Assembly (NCBI GenBank): GCA_044221335.1
Contig: JBGAPI010000014.1
Location: 41,685 to 105,684, forward strand
Origin: JBGAPI01 sp044221335
GTDB lineage: Bacteria; Pseudomonadota; Gammaproteobacteria; Xanthomonadales; Ahniellaceae
Length of the DNA: 64,000 nt
Reading direction: 5' to 3'
The notes below the pieces were generated by a model. It worked only from the letters and a program-made list of their open reading frames with translations. It had not been told where the DNA came from and did not search any database. This document shows, in pieces, positions 41,669-51,346 of this stretch. The first letter of the stretch is position 1, and each line of letters begins with the position of its first letter. The position numbers and the translations under genes are program-made.

Positions 41669-42412
41669 ATGAGCGGAATCCTTGCAGGTGAGATCGCGCT
41701 GGTGACCGGCGCCAGTCGTGGCATCGGCGCGGCGATCGCGCGGCAGCTGGCCGCGGCCGGCGCGACCGTCATCGGTACCGCCACCAGCGAGGCCGGCGCG
41801 GCCGCGATCGGCGAACGCCTGGCGGCCCAGGGTGGCCAGGGACGCGTACTGAACGTCGGCACGCCGGGCGCGATCGAAGCGCTGATCGACGCGATCGGCA
41901 AGGAGGTCGGCGCGATCTCGATCCTGGTCAACAATGCCGGGATCACCCGCGACCAGCTGCTGCTCCGGATGAAGGACGAGGACTGGCAGGCGATTCTCGA
42001 CACCAACCTGACGTCGATCTTCAAGAGCTCGAAGGCGGTGCTGCGCGGGATGATGAAGGCCCGCAAGGGCCGGATCATCAACATCGCGTCGGTGATCGGC
42101 GTCACCGGCAACGCCGGCCAGGCCAACTACGCCGCGGCCAAGGCCGGGATCATCGGCTTCACCAAATCCCTGGCACGCGAGATCGGCAGCCGCAACATCA
42201 CCGCCAACGTCGTCGCACCCGGCTTCATCGAGACCGACATGACCGCCGGCCTGCCGGAAGAGGCGAAGAAGGCGATGCTCGCCGACATCGCCCTCGAGCG
42301 TCTCGGCTCCGCCGACGACATCGCCGCCGCGGTGCTGTTCCTGGCGTCGCCCGGGGCGGGCTACATCACCGGCGAGACCCTGCACGTGAATGGCGGAATG
42401 CACATGGCGTAG
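41669..42412 (+). CDS. fabG: 3-oxoacyl-[ACP] reductase FabG
   Basis: A 247-residue NADPH-dependent SDR for the first reductive step of fatty acid elongation. TGASRGIG (about 12-19), NNAG, the catalytic Ser (IASVIG) and YAAAK, and the C-terminal ITGETLHVNGGMHMA all match FabG. I chose the ATG at 41669 with GGAGG upstream. It sits between fabD and acpP as expected. Its TAG stop is the beginning of a GTAGGGCGGGC repeat. Confidence 0.96.
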   Translation: MSGILAGEIALVTGASRGIGAAIARQLAAAGATVIGTATSEAGAAAIGERLAAQGGQGRVLNVGTPGAIEALIDAIGKEVGAISILVNNAGITRDQLLLRMKDEDWQAILDTNLTSIFKSSKAVLRGMMKARKGRIINIASVIGVTGNAGQANYAAAKAGIIGFTKSLAREIGSRNITANVVAPGFIETDMTAGLPEEAKKAMLADIALERLGSADDIAAAVLFLASPGAGYITGETLHVNGGMHMA

Positions 42413-42440
42413 GGCGGGCACGGCCCGCCGTTGCGGGGCG
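42409..42440 (+). repeat. GTAGGGCGGGC palindromic repeat containing the fabG stop
   Basis: GTAGGGCGGGCA, a CG centre, then GCCCGCCGTTGCG. The TAG at 42410-42412 is the fabG stop codon. It is the same unit as at 58747 and, with a second half, 18103. Confidence 0.7.
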
Positions 42441-42737
42441 TTCCGATGGACCGTGCTTCGAAGAGCCGCCCTGCTGAAGTGTCGTGTCGCGCGTCGTCGG
42501 CCCGGCGGGGCAGAGGGCCCAGCGCCCGGTTCGACAGGGGCTATTTCGTCGACTGGATCCCCGCACATCACCGGTCGTCATGATGATCGTCGAAGGCGGC
42601 GCCACGGCATTGCCCGGGCGCCATTTCCTGTTTCAGTCCAACTGGGCCTTGGGCCCTGTACCCTCGGCCCTTCAACAGCTCGGTAGGGCGTCCCCGCAGC
42701 CCTCGCCCGACGCTCTGTTCGAATCGAGCGTTTGAAT
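42441..42737. other. Gene-free region with GGGCCC-type element remnants
   Basis: About 300 bp upstream of acpP. Positions 42513-42528 (AGGGCCCAGCGCCCGG) and 42642-42671 (CTGGGCCTTGGGCCCTGTACC and CGGCCCT) look like diverged arms of the element seen at 62870-63011. No coding sequence is supported. Confidence 0.5.
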
Positions 42738-42766
42738 TTGGACATCACGCCGTCATCACGTACAAT
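42738..42766 (+). promoter_or_regulatory. acpP promoter
   Basis: TTGGAC (42738-42743), a 17-bp spacer and TACAAT (42761-42766): a near-consensus sigma-70 promoter. The start near 42773 would give a ~30-nt leader with GGGAGG as ribosome site. An own promoter suits the very high demand for ACP. Confidence 0.75.
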
Positions 42767-42804
42767 CCGCGTCCGATTTTTTCCGCCGGGAGGCCGAACT
42801 ACCC

Positions 42805-43044
42805 ATGAGCACCATCGAAGAGCGCGTCAAGAAGATCGTCATTGAACAGCTGGGCGTGAAGGAAGAGCAGGTCACCGCCGGCGCCTCCTTCGTCGACGAT
42901 CTGGGCGCAGATTCGCTCGACACCGTCGAGCTGGTGATGGCGCTGGAAGAAGAGTTCGAGTGCGAGATTCCGGACGAAGAGGCCGAGAAGATCACCACCG
43001 TGCAGGGCGCGGTCGACTACATCAAGGCGCACGTCAGCGCCTGA
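42805..43044 (+). CDS. acpP: Acyl carrier protein AcpP
   Basis: A 79-residue acidic four-helix protein. The phosphopantetheine attachment Ser37 is in the invariant GADSLDTVELVMALEEEF. It carries growing acyl chains for the Fab enzymes and for lipid A and phospholipid synthesis. It has its own strong promoter and an intrinsic terminator. fabF, the usual downstream gene, is missing; glmM follows instead. Confidence 0.98.
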   Translation: MSTIEERVKKIVIEQLGVKEEQVTAGASFVDDLGADSLDTVELVMALEEEFECEIPDEEAEKITTVQGAVDYIKAHVSA

Positions 43045-43069
43045 TCCCCGATTGCAGGGGGCCGAAGAG

Positions 43070-43095
43070 AACCGCGCGCTGCGCGGTTTTCTTTT
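43070..43095 (+). terminator. Intrinsic terminator after acpP
   Basis: An 8-bp stem AACCGCGC / GCGCGGTT with a GCT loop, followed by TTCTTTTG. It is centred about 35 bp after the acpP stop and just before glmM. Confidence 0.8.
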
Positions 43096-43108
43096 GTCCG
43101 GGATCCGC

Positions 43109-44455
43109 ATGAGCCAACGCACCTACTTCGGCACCGACGGCATCCGCGGCCAGGTCGGGCAGTTCCCGATCACCGCGGAGTTCGCGCTGCGCCTCGGTCG
43201 TGCCGCCGGCACCGTGCTGGCGCCGCTGGCCGGCGACGGCTCGATCCTGATCGGCAAGGACACCCGCCGCTCCGGCTACATGCTGGAGTCCGCGCTCGAG
43301 GCCGGTCTGTCCGCCGCGGGCGCCACCGTGCGCCTGCTGGGGCCGCTGCCGACGCCGGCGGTCGCCTACCTGACCCGCGCGCTCGGTGCGTCGGCCGGCA
43401 TCGTCATCTCGGCCTCGCACAACCCGCACTCGGACAACGGCATCAAGTTCTTTTCCGCGGTCGGCGAGAAGCTCGGCGACGCGGTCGAGGCGGCGATCGA
43501 GGCGGAGCTTGAGCGCGCGTTCAGCACCGTCGCGCCCGAGCGCCTGGGCAAGGCGCTGCGACTCGACGACGCCGCGCAGCGCTACCTCGATTTCTGCCGC
43601 TCGACGGTGCCGGCCGAGTTCTCGCTCGCCGGCCTGCGCATCGTGGTCGACACGGCCAACGGCGCCAACTACCGCGTCGGGCCGCAGCTGTTCGCCGGAT
43701 TCGGCGCCGACGTCGTCGCGATCGCGGCGCGGCCGGACGGCCTCAACATCAATGCGGACTGCGGAACCACCCATCCGGAGGCGCTGATCGCCGCGGTGCG
43801 CGACGAGCGCGCCGACCTCGGGATCGCCTTCGACGGCGACGGCGATCGACTGATGATGGTCGATTCCGACGGCCGCCTCGCCGACGGCGACGACCTGCTC
43901 TATCTGCTGGCCTGCGATTTCCAGGCCGGCGGACGCCTGCGCGGCCCCGTCGTCGGCACGGTGATGACCAATTTCGGGATCGAGACGGCGCTGGCGAAGC
44001 GCGGCATCGCGTTCGAGCGGGCCGCGGTCGGCGATCGCTACGTGCATCAGGCGCTCGTTGCCGGCGGCGGCGTGCTCGGCGGCGAGGCGTCGGGACACCT
44101 GCTGTGCCTCGACCGTGCCAGTACCGGCGATGCGCTGGTCAACGCGCTGCAGGTCCTGGACGTGCTGCGCCGCGACGGCCGGCGCCTCGCGGAGCGCTTG
44201 ACCGAAATCAATCGCTACCCGCAGAAAACCGTTAATGTGCGCGTTTCCGGCGGTCGCGCGCTGGTCGACAGCCCCGCGGTGATCGAGGCGCGGCGATCGG
44301 TCGAGCGGGAGCTGGCCGGGGGCGGCAGGGTGGTGCTGCGGGCCTCCGGCACCGAGCCGGTGGTGCGCGTCACCATCGAAGCCGCTGAACTCGCGCAGGT
44401 GGAACGATTGAGCGAAACGCTGGCGGACGCGGTCCGCGCCGCCGGCTCGAACTGA
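43109..44455 (+). CDS. glmM: Phosphoglucosamine mutase GlmM
   Basis: A 448-residue phosphohexomutase that converts glucosamine-6-P to glucosamine-1-P for UDP-GlcNAc synthesis. The N-terminal YFGTDGIRG, the phosphoserine loop ISASHNP with Ser103, the metal loop DGDGDR, GGEASGH for sugar binding and the phosphate-binding RASGTEP are all present. The ATG at 43109 gives the usual length. In many gammaproteobacteria it lies after folP; here it follows acpP behind a terminator. Confidence 0.96.
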   Translation: MSQRTYFGTDGIRGQVGQFPITAEFALRLGRAAGTVLAPLAGDGSILIGKDTRRSGYMLESALEAGLSAAGATVRLLGPLPTPAVAYLTRALGASAGIVISASHNPHSDNGIKFFSAVGEKLGDAVEAAIEAELERAFSTVAPERLGKALRLDDAAQRYLDFCRSTVPAEFSLAGLRIVVDTANGANYRVGPQLFAGFGADVVAIAARPDGLNINADCGTTHPEALIAAVRDERADLGIAFDGDGDRLMMVDSDGRLADGDDLLYLLACDFQAGGRLRGPVVGTVMTNFGIETALAKRGIAFERAAVGDRYVHQALVAGGGVLGGEASGHLLCLDRASTGDALVNALQVLDVLRRDGRRLAERLTEINRYPQKTVNVRVSGGRALVDSPAVIEARRSVERELAGGGRVVLRASGTEPVVRVTIEAAELAQVERLSETLADAVRAAGSN

Positions 44456-44517
44456 TCCGGCGGCGCGATGGCGCGCCGCCGGCAACGATGAACAGGCACC
44501 GAGGAATGGAGAACGCC

Positions 44518-45456
44518 ATGACCAAGCATGTCCCGACCGTCGACATCCGCCGCTACGACACCGACCGCGACGCCTTCGTCGCCGAGCTCGGCGCCGCCTA
44601 CCGCGAATACGGCTTCTGCGGCATCAGCGGCCATGGCATCGATCCCGCCCTGATCGAGAAGTCCTATCGCGCCTTCCAGCAGTTCTTCGCGCTTCCCGAG
44701 GAAGTGAAGATGCGCTACTTCGTCAAGGGCGGCGGCGGCGCACGCGGCTACACGCCGATGAAGGTCGAGACCGCCAAGGACTCGAAGTACCCGGACCTCA
44801 AGGAGTTCTGGCATTTCGGTCGCGAGATCCCGCGCGATTCGAAGTATGCCGACGTGATGCCGGAGAACCTCTGGCCTTCGGAAGTCGAGGGCTTCCGGGA
44901 GTACGGCTACGGTCTCTACCAGGCGCTCGATCAGCTCGGCGTCCGCGTGCTGCGAGCGCTGGCGCTGCACATCAACCTGCCGGAGAAGTTCTTCGACGAC
45001 AAGATCAACTTCGGCAATTCGATCCTGCGCCCGATCCACTACCCGCCGATCCTCGACGGCGACGTTCCGAACGTGCGAGCCGGCGCCCACGAGGACATCA
45101 ATTTCATCACCCTGCTGGTCGGTGCCAGTGCCGAGGGTCTGCAGGTGAAGACCCGCGACGGCGAGTGGCTGCCGATCACCACCCAGGGCGACGCCATCGT
45201 CGTCAACATCGGCGACATGCTGCAGCGGCTGACCAACCACGTGTATCCGTCGACGACCCATCGGGTGATCAACCCGGCGAACGAGAACGCGCGCAAGCCG
45301 CGCTACTCGGTGCCCTTCTTCCTGCACCCGAACCCGGACTTCCTGATCGACGTGCTGCCGTCCTGCGTGACGACGGACAATCCGAACCGCTACCCGCAGC
45401 CGATCACCTCGCACGAGTACCTGCAGGAGCGCTTGCGCGAGATCAAGCTGATCTGA
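44518..45456 (+). CDS. 2-oxoglutarate/Fe(II)-type oxygenase, isopenicillin N synthase family
   Basis: A 312-residue double-stranded beta-helix oxygenase. The N-terminal DIOX_N region has YGFCGISGHGI. The iron ligands are His191, Asp193 (AHEDINFITLL) and His248 (STTHRVIN), and the Arg262-x-Ser264 pair (RYSVPFF) binds the 2-oxoglutarate or substrate carboxylate. Bacterial members act in ethylene, flavonoid-like or unknown oxidations; the substrate is not known. The start at 44518 has a GGAG site. It appears to be a single gene, 62 bp after glmM. Confidence 0.85.
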   Translation: MTKHVPTVDIRRYDTDRDAFVAELGAAYREYGFCGISGHGIDPALIEKSYRAFQQFFALPEEVKMRYFVKGGGGARGYTPMKVETAKDSKYPDLKEFWHFGREIPRDSKYADVMPENLWPSEVEGFREYGYGLYQALDQLGVRVLRALALHINLPEKFFDDKINFGNSILRPIHYPPILDGDVPNVRAGAHEDINFITLLVGASAEGLQVKTRDGEWLPITTQGDAIVVNIGDMLQRLTNHVYPSTTHRVINPANENARKPRYSVPFFLHPNPDFLIDVLPSCVTTDNPNRYPQPITSHEYLQERLREIKLI

Positions 45457-45616
45457 GACGCGGTCGCCGCGGCCCCTCGGCCGGGCGTCCCCGAGCGGCG
45501 CCGAGCGGTCGAGTCCATCGTGTCGGTGGGGCGGGGAGAGCTTCCCGCCCGACGACCTCGAGTGCGACGCACGGCGTCCGCGTGCACCTGAACGATTCCG
45601 GGCAATAATCCCCGCG

Positions 45617-48600
45617 ATGACGCCGATCCGGAACCTCGCGCCACTCCTGTCGTTGCTGCTGCTGTGCGCGGGCCCGGCGGTCGCCGTTGCGGAGACGGCG
45701 CCGCGCGGAGTGTCCGGTCCGTTCGAGACGCCGGTGCCGCCGAACCGGATGGAGTCGTGGCGCGACTTCGACATCCGCGACGGATTGATCCATTCGCGGG
45801 TGTTCGCGCTCGCCGCGGCGCGTGACGGCCGGGTGTACGCCGGCACCGAGGCTGGGCTCGCGTACTTCGACGGCAATCGCTGGCAGGAGCTGCCGATCCC
45901 GACCGCGGCCGGCGGGGTGGTGCCGGAAGTCCATGCGCTGCTGGCCGTCGACGACGGCAGCGTCTGGATCGGCACCGACAGCGTCGGCCTCCTGCGCGCG
46001 AACGGCGACGGCGTCGTCGACTGGGGCGGGGCACATGGCTACGCCGCGCGGACGATCCACGCGCTGCTGCCGGCCGGTGCCGGCGCGCTGTGGGTCGCCG
46101 ACGGCGAGCGGGTCACCTGGTGCGATGCCGACGCCTGCACGCCGATCGCGGCGAGCGAAGGCCTGCAGTTCCGGGTCCTGGCGGACGGCTGCGGCAGCGA
46201 CCGCGGGCGGGTCCTGTGGGCCGGCAGCAGCGATCGTGGCCTGTACCGGATCGCGCTCCCGACGACGCCCGACCGCCGCGCGATCGCCGGCGCCGCGGTG
46301 ACCCCGGTACTCGATCAGGCCGCCGGCCTGCCCGGCGCCGGCGTGACGGCGCTGGCCTGCTTCGGCGGCGACGGGGATGCGGACCTGTGGATCGGCACGC
46401 TGGGCGGTCTCGCGCGCCGACGCGCCGACACGCTCGTCCGCTACGACCGCGACAATGGCATAGATACCAGCGCCGTCACCGCGCTCGCTGCGAGCCAGGA
46501 TGCCGACGGAGCGCTGCTCTATGCCGGCCTGCAGCGCGGCGGACTGCTGCGGATCCGCGACGACGGCCACTGGCAGCGCAGCAGTCGCGCGCAGGGCCTC
46601 CCGGACGACTGGATCTACAGCATCCTCGTCAGCGGCACGGTGGAGGCGCCGCGACTGTGGCTCGGCAGCAAGTCCTCCGGCGTGCTGCGCCGCGAGCCCT
46701 GGCGCTATCTCGCGATCGGGCCGGGCGATGGCCTGCCGCAGCGCTCGGTGCTCGGCGTCGGGGGACTGGTCGAGGCCGGCGAGGAGTCCGTGTGGATCGG
46801 CACCAGCGGCGGCAGCGTGCGGCTCCGCCACGGCGACATCGAGCCGCTGTTCCCGCCGCCCTGGGAGCATGCGGCGGTCTCCGGCGCCGCCCGCGCGGCG
46901 GGTCGGCAGTATTTCGCCACCGACCTCGGCCTGATCGAGGTCGACGGCCCGGGGCGCCGTCTGGTGAGCGGACGCGCGCTCGGACTGCCCGGCAACGGCC
47001 TGATCAACGTTGCCGCGATCGACGACGGCGCCGGCGACGGCGAGGTGCTGTGGTTCGGCTCGCGCCGCGGCGGTGGCCGCTTCATCGACGGCCGCGCACG
47101 ACCGTTTCCCGGCGACCCGCCGGCGGGTGTCCGCGAAGGCGTGCTCCGGGTGTTCGGGACGATCGCCGGCGCCGGCACGGGCGAGCGGGTGTTCGTTGCC
47201 GGCGATCGCGGACTGTTCTTCTTCGGCGCGAACGGATGGACGACACTCGCGGCGTCCTGCCTGCCGCATCCGGAGATCTACGACGCCCGCCTGCGGCGCA
47301 CCGACGGTCATCTGGACCTCTGGCTCGCGACGCGCGCGGGCGTGCTCCGCGTGCGTCTCGACCAGGGCCACGACTGCCGACTGCTAGGCGCCGCGGAGAT
47401 CGGCAACCCGCTGACCTATCAGCTGGTGTTCGACCGCAGCGACCGGCTGTTCCTGTTCGGCTATCGCGGAGCGACGCGGCTGCAATTCGCCGACGGTCCC
47501 GGCGGCGACCTGCGGCGCTTCGACCTCGAGCGCGACGACCTCGACGACGGCCTGCCGGCACTGGAATTCAATCGCGCCGCCTGGCTCGATCCGCTGGGGC
47601 AGGTCTGGGCGGGTACGGTGAACGGCGTCGCGGTGCTCGACCCCGAGCAGCCGCCGTCCGCGGCGTCTACCGCGGCACTGGTGGTCACGGTATCCGGCAG
47701 CGACGGCCGCCGGCTGGCGCCAGGGGCACGCCTGCCTTCCGCCGCGGCCGATCTCGACGTCGCGTTCCAGCTGCGCGACTACAGTCGCGAGCATCGCCAC
47801 CGCTATCGCAGCCAGGTGCTGGGGCTCGACGCGCAGCCCGGCGAATGGGCGGCGACGTCCACCCGCCATCTCGAACGCCTGCCGGCGGGCGACTACCGGC
47901 TCCGGGTCTGGGCGCGCGATGCGGCCGGTCGCGAATACGCCGCGCCGGACTTCGACTTTGCGGTCGCCGCTGCGTGGTGGCGCTCCCCGGGGGTCGTCGC
48001 GCTGTCCGGCCTCGGCGTGCTGGCCGCCGGCGTCGCGCTGGGTCGGCTGCGCGCGCGCTGGCATGCGGCTCGCGCGGCCAGTCTCGAACGCGAGGTGGCG
48101 GCGCGCACCCATGAACTGGCCGAGGCCAACGCGCGACTGGAGCAGGCCTCGCTGACCGACGCGCTCACCGGACTCGCCAACCGACGCTGGTTCGGACGGC
48201 GCCTCGCCGGCGAGCTCACCGCGGCGGCGGAGTTGATCGCCAGCGGCCGGGCGCCGTCGCCGCGCGTGGTCGCGCTGCTCGACCTCGACTGGTTCAAGAC
48301 CATCAACGATCGCCATGGCCACGGCGCCGGCGATCGGGTGCTGGTGGTGGTGGCGGAAAGACTGCTGGCCGCCGTCGGCGAGCGCGGCTCCGCGGTGCGC
48401 TGGGGCGGCGAGGAATTCCTGCTGGTGATCGAATGCGCCGACGCGGCCGCGGCCGACCGTGCGGTCGCCGACGTGCTGCAGCGGCTGCGCGGCGAGCCGA
48501 TCGACCTCGGCCGCGAGCACCTCACCGTCACCGGTTCGATCGGCTACGCGTTGTGGCCCTGGGATCGGGGAACCGACCGGAGCGTCGATCTCGACGAACT

Positions 48601-48745
48601 GCTGTCGCTGATCGACGCGGCGCTGTATCGCGCCAAGGGCGACGGCCGCGACTGCGCCTACGGGGCGATCGCCGACCCGGCCGCCGCGGTCTGGGACGAT
48701 CATCCGGAGTTCCGGGTGCGCTGGCGGCGGCTCCCGGCGCCCTGA
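45617..48745 (+). CDS. Beta-propeller sensor diguanylate cyclase
   Basis: A 1042-residue protein. A signal peptide (about 1-26) leads to a large periplasmic region (about 45-690) of repeated two-component-regulator propeller blades (DGRVYAGTEAGLAYFDG, GSVWIGTDSVGLLR). A Y_Y_Y-type Ig-like domain (about 700-785), one membrane segment (about 790-810), a short coiled coil and a GGDEF domain with the active variant GGEEF near 930-934 follow. No RxxD inhibitory site is seen just upstream. It would sense an extracellular ligand and make c-di-GMP. It precedes the orphan kinase gene by ~65 bp. Confidence 0.9.
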   Translation: MTPIRNLAPLLSLLLLCAGPAVAVAETAPRGVSGPFETPVPPNRMESWRDFDIRDGLIHSRVFALAAARDGRVYAGTEAGLAYFDGNRWQELPIPTAAGGVVPEVHALLAVDDGSVWIGTDSVGLLRANGDGVVDWGGAHGYAARTIHALLPAGAGALWVADGERVTWCDADACTPIAASEGLQFRVLADGCGSDRGRVLWAGSSDRGLYRIALPTTPDRRAIAGAAVTPVLDQAAGLPGAGVTALACFGGDGDADLWIGTLGGLARRRADTLVRYDRDNGIDTSAVTALAASQDADGALLYAGLQRGGLLRIRDDGHWQRSSRAQGLPDDWIYSILVSGTVEAPRLWLGSKSSGVLRREPWRYLAIGPGDGLPQRSVLGVGGLVEAGEESVWIGTSGGSVRLRHGDIEPLFPPPWEHAAVSGAARAAGRQYFATDLGLIEVDGPGRRLVSGRALGLPGNGLINVAAIDDGAGDGEVLWFGSRRGGGRFIDGRARPFPGDPPAGVREGVLRVFGTIAGAGTGERVFVAGDRGLFFFGANGWTTLAASCLPHPEIYDARLRRTDGHLDLWLATRAGVLRVRLDQGHDCRLLGAAEIGNPLTYQLVFDRSDRLFLFGYRGATRLQFADGPGGDLRRFDLERDDLDDGLPALEFNRAAWLDPLGQVWAGTVNGVAVLDPEQPPSAASTAALVVTVSGSDGRRLAPGARLPSAAADLDVAFQLRDYSREHRHRYRSQVLGLDAQPGEWAATSTRHLERLPAGDYRLRVWARDAAGREYAAPDFDFAVAAAWWRSPGVVALSGLGVLAAGVALGRLRARWHAARAASLEREVAARTHELAEANARLEQASLTDALTGLANRRWFGRRLAGELTAAAELIASGRAPSPRVVALLDLDWFKTINDRHGHGAGDRVLVVVAERLLAAVGERGSAVRWGGEEFLLVIECADAAAADRAVADVLQRLRGEPIDLGREHLTVTGSIGYALWPWDRGTDRSVDLDELLSLIDAALYRAKGDGRDCAYGAIADPAAAVWDDHPEFRVRWRRLPAP

Positions 48746-48811
48746 GACGTCGACTTCGTCCGCGCCGTCGCCCGGGTGCCGCGGCAGCATCGGGATGAAA
48801 CATCGTCAGGC

Positions 48812-51247
48812 ATGGCGTCGTCGGCGGTGCGTGGTCCGCGGCGCCGGCGTAGACTCGGGCCGACCGCCACCCTCGACGCTGCCAGGGCCCGATTGCATAC
48901 CCCGCGCACACCGACGACTGGATTCGACCCGCGCCCGTGGCGGCGTCGCCTCGCGAGCTGGCTGATCGCAAGACTGGCCGTGCTGCGCGGGATCGATCCC
49001 GCGGTCGAGGTCACGGTCGGCTGGCGTGGGCGCTCGTCGGACTGGCGCGAACTCACCGGGCGACTGTCGCCGGCATTGCGGCAGGCATTGGACAACGCGA
49101 TCGCCGACGGCGAGGTCGGCTGGCGCGACGGCGTGCCACTCCGGGTCGTGCAGCGCAGCGACGACGGCGCCGCGTGGCTCGCCCTCCAGCTGGTCGGATC
49201 GACGCCGGCGGCATCGGCGCTGCTGGCGGCGGCGACGCGGCGACGCTGGCCGCGCTGGCGCCGTGAACTGTCCGCGCTGCTTCGCGAGCGGCGCCTGCTG
49301 CAGCGCCAGCGGCTGCTGGAGCGCACCGCGCGGCTGCAGCGCGCGCTCTACGCGATCGCGGAGCTGTCCAATTCCGACATCGAGCAGCCCGACCTGCTGT
49401 CGGGCCTGCATCGCATCGTCGGGCAGCTGATGTATGCCCAGAACTTCTTCATCGTGCAGTACGACGCGGTGCACCGCACGATGCGCTTCGCCTATTTCGC
49501 CGACAGCGTCGACCACGAGAAGCCGAGCGGCCAGGCCGAGCCGGAGGCGGTCTGGCAGAACACCCTGACGATGGCGATGATCCGCCGCGGCTCGCCGCTG
49601 ATGGGGCCGTCCGAGCAGCTGTCGCGCGACCTCGGGCTGCCCGACGACGGCAGCGCCGGACCGGAGAGCGCGGACTGGCTCGGCGTCCCGCTGATCGCGC
49701 ACGGCATCGTCCATGGCGCGGTGGTGGTGCAGAGCTACGATCCGAATCGGCGCTTCCGCGACGCCGATCGCACGCTGCTGATCTACGTCGCCCAGCACAT
49801 CCTCGCGGCGATGATGCGCCACGAGGCGCAGGCGCAGCTCGAAGCCAGCGTCGAGATCCGCACCCAGGAGCTCGCGGCCGCCAATCTCCGGCTCTCCGCC
49901 GAAGTGGAGGAACGCAAGCGCGCCGAGCGGCTGCAGGCGGCGCTGTACCGGATCGCCGAGCTGACGAGCACCAGCGCCGACCTCGAGGAGTTCTTCACCG
50001 CGACCCACGCGGTGATCGGTGAGCTGGTCTATGCGCGCAACTTCATCGTGGTGCTGCTGGTCGACGACGGCCGCGCCTTCGACTTCCCGTACGCCGCCGA
50101 CGAACACGATCCGCGCTCGATCTTCCAGCGTCGCGGCCTGCGCAACGGGCTGGTCGAGCTGGTGGTGCGGACCGGCCAGACCGTGCGCACCGATCGCGCC
50201 GAGATCGACCGCTGGCGAGCGGAGGGACGGATCCAGTCGGTCGGCACGCCATCGGTCAGCTGGATCGGCATTCCGCTGCAGATTGACGGCCGCGTCGCCG
50301 GCGCGCTGGTGCTGCAGAGCTACCGCGAGGACGTGGTCTACAGCGAGGCCGACCAGGACCTGCTGACCTTCGTCGCCTTCCACATCGCCACCGCGCTGCA
50401 GCGGCGGCGGGCGCAGGAGTCGCTGCGTGCCGCCAACGCGGAGCTGGCAGCGCGACTGGAGCAGCTGTCGCGTGCGCAGAACGAGCTGATCGAGACCGAA
50501 AAGATGGCCTCGCTAGGTCGCCTGGTGGCCGGCGTCGCACACGAGGTCAACACGCCGCTCGGAGTGTCGATCACGGCCTTGTCCTTCCTCAACGACCAGC
50601 TCGCCGGCCTGCGCAAGCGGATCGGCGTCGACGTCGAGCCGCAGCTGTTCGAGGCGATCGCGGCGGCCGAGAAGATGGCGGAGACCAATGTCGAGCGCGC
50701 CGCCAAGCTGGTGCGCAACTTCAAGGAAGTCGCGGTCGACCAGTCGCTGTCGAGCATCCGTCGGGTGCGGGTGGCCGACTACCTCGACGGCACGCTGGCG
50801 TCGCTGCACCCGCTGCTGCGGAAGACGCCCCACCAGGTGCAGCTGGAATGCCCGCCGGACCTCGAGCTCGTCAACCGGCCGGACGCGCTGTACCAGGTCA
50901 TCGTCAACCTGGTGATGAACTCGCTGCACCATGCCTTCCCGGATGGACGTCCGGGCCGGATCTCGCTGGCGGTGCGCGGGAGCGACGGTCGCGTGCAGAT
51001 CGATTATCGCGACGACGGCGTCGGCATGGACCCGGAGGTCGCGAGCCACCTGTTCGAGCCCTTCTACACGACCCGCCGTGCCGAGGGTGGCACCGGCCTC
51101 GGCATGCACATCGTCTACAACCTCGTCACCCAGGCTCTCGCCGGCCGCATCCGCTGCGACACCGCCCCGGGGCAGGGCGTGCTCTTCGAGATCGACGTTC
51201 CGGAGGTGCATCCGGCGGCGACGCGGGCGGTGCCCGCGGCTTCGTAA
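48812..51247 (+). CDS. Soluble GAF-domain histidine kinase (orphan)
   Basis: About 811 residues with no membrane segment. Two GAF domains (about residues 180-350 and 375-545) are each followed by coiled coil. Then come HisKA with His in GVAHEVNTPLG, and HATPase_c with NLVMNSLHHAF, DDGVGMD and GGTGLGMHIVYNLV. The first ~110 residues are Arg-rich and unlike any domain I know. No response regulator is adjacent; the preceding diguanylate cyclase may be functionally linked. The start is uncertain: GTG 48776, ATG 48812 or a later codon are all possible, and a TAGACT -10-like box lies at 48850. Confidence 0.85.
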   Translation: MASSAVRGPRRRRRLGPTATLDAARARLHTPRTPTTGFDPRPWRRRLASWLIARLAVLRGIDPAVEVTVGWRGRSSDWRELTGRLSPALRQALDNAIADGEVGWRDGVPLRVVQRSDDGAAWLALQLVGSTPAASALLAAATRRRWPRWRRELSALLRERRLLQRQRLLERTARLQRALYAIAELSNSDIEQPDLLSGLHRIVGQLMYAQNFFIVQYDAVHRTMRFAYFADSVDHEKPSGQAEPEAVWQNTLTMAMIRRGSPLMGPSEQLSRDLGLPDDGSAGPESADWLGVPLIAHGIVHGAVVVQSYDPNRRFRDADRTLLIYVAQHILAAMMRHEAQAQLEASVEIRTQELAAANLRLSAEVEERKRAERLQAALYRIAELTSTSADLEEFFTATHAVIGELVYARNFIVVLLVDDGRAFDFPYAADEHDPRSIFQRRGLRNGLVELVVRTGQTVRTDRAEIDRWRAEGRIQSVGTPSVSWIGIPLQIDGRVAGALVLQSYREDVVYSEADQDLLTFVAFHIATALQRRRAQESLRAANAELAARLEQLSRAQNELIETEKMASLGRLVAGVAHEVNTPLGVSITALSFLNDQLAGLRKRIGVDVEPQLFEAIAAAEKMAETNVERAAKLVRNFKEVAVDQSLSSIRRVRVADYLDGTLASLHPLLRKTPHQVQLECPPDLELVNRPDALYQVIVNLVMNSLHHAFPDGRPGRISLAVRGSDGRVQIDYRDDGVGMDPEVASHLFEPFYTTRRAEGGTGLGMHIVYNLVTQALAGRIRCDTAPGQGVLFEIDVPEVHPAATRAVPAAS

Positions 51248-51346
51248 CGCCAGGGTGGCACGCCACAGGGGGCACCGTCGCGAGCCGGGGGCCCGGCGCG
51301 CTGGGCCCACGCTTCGAACCCGTACCAGTGCCGTTGTCGCCGATGC

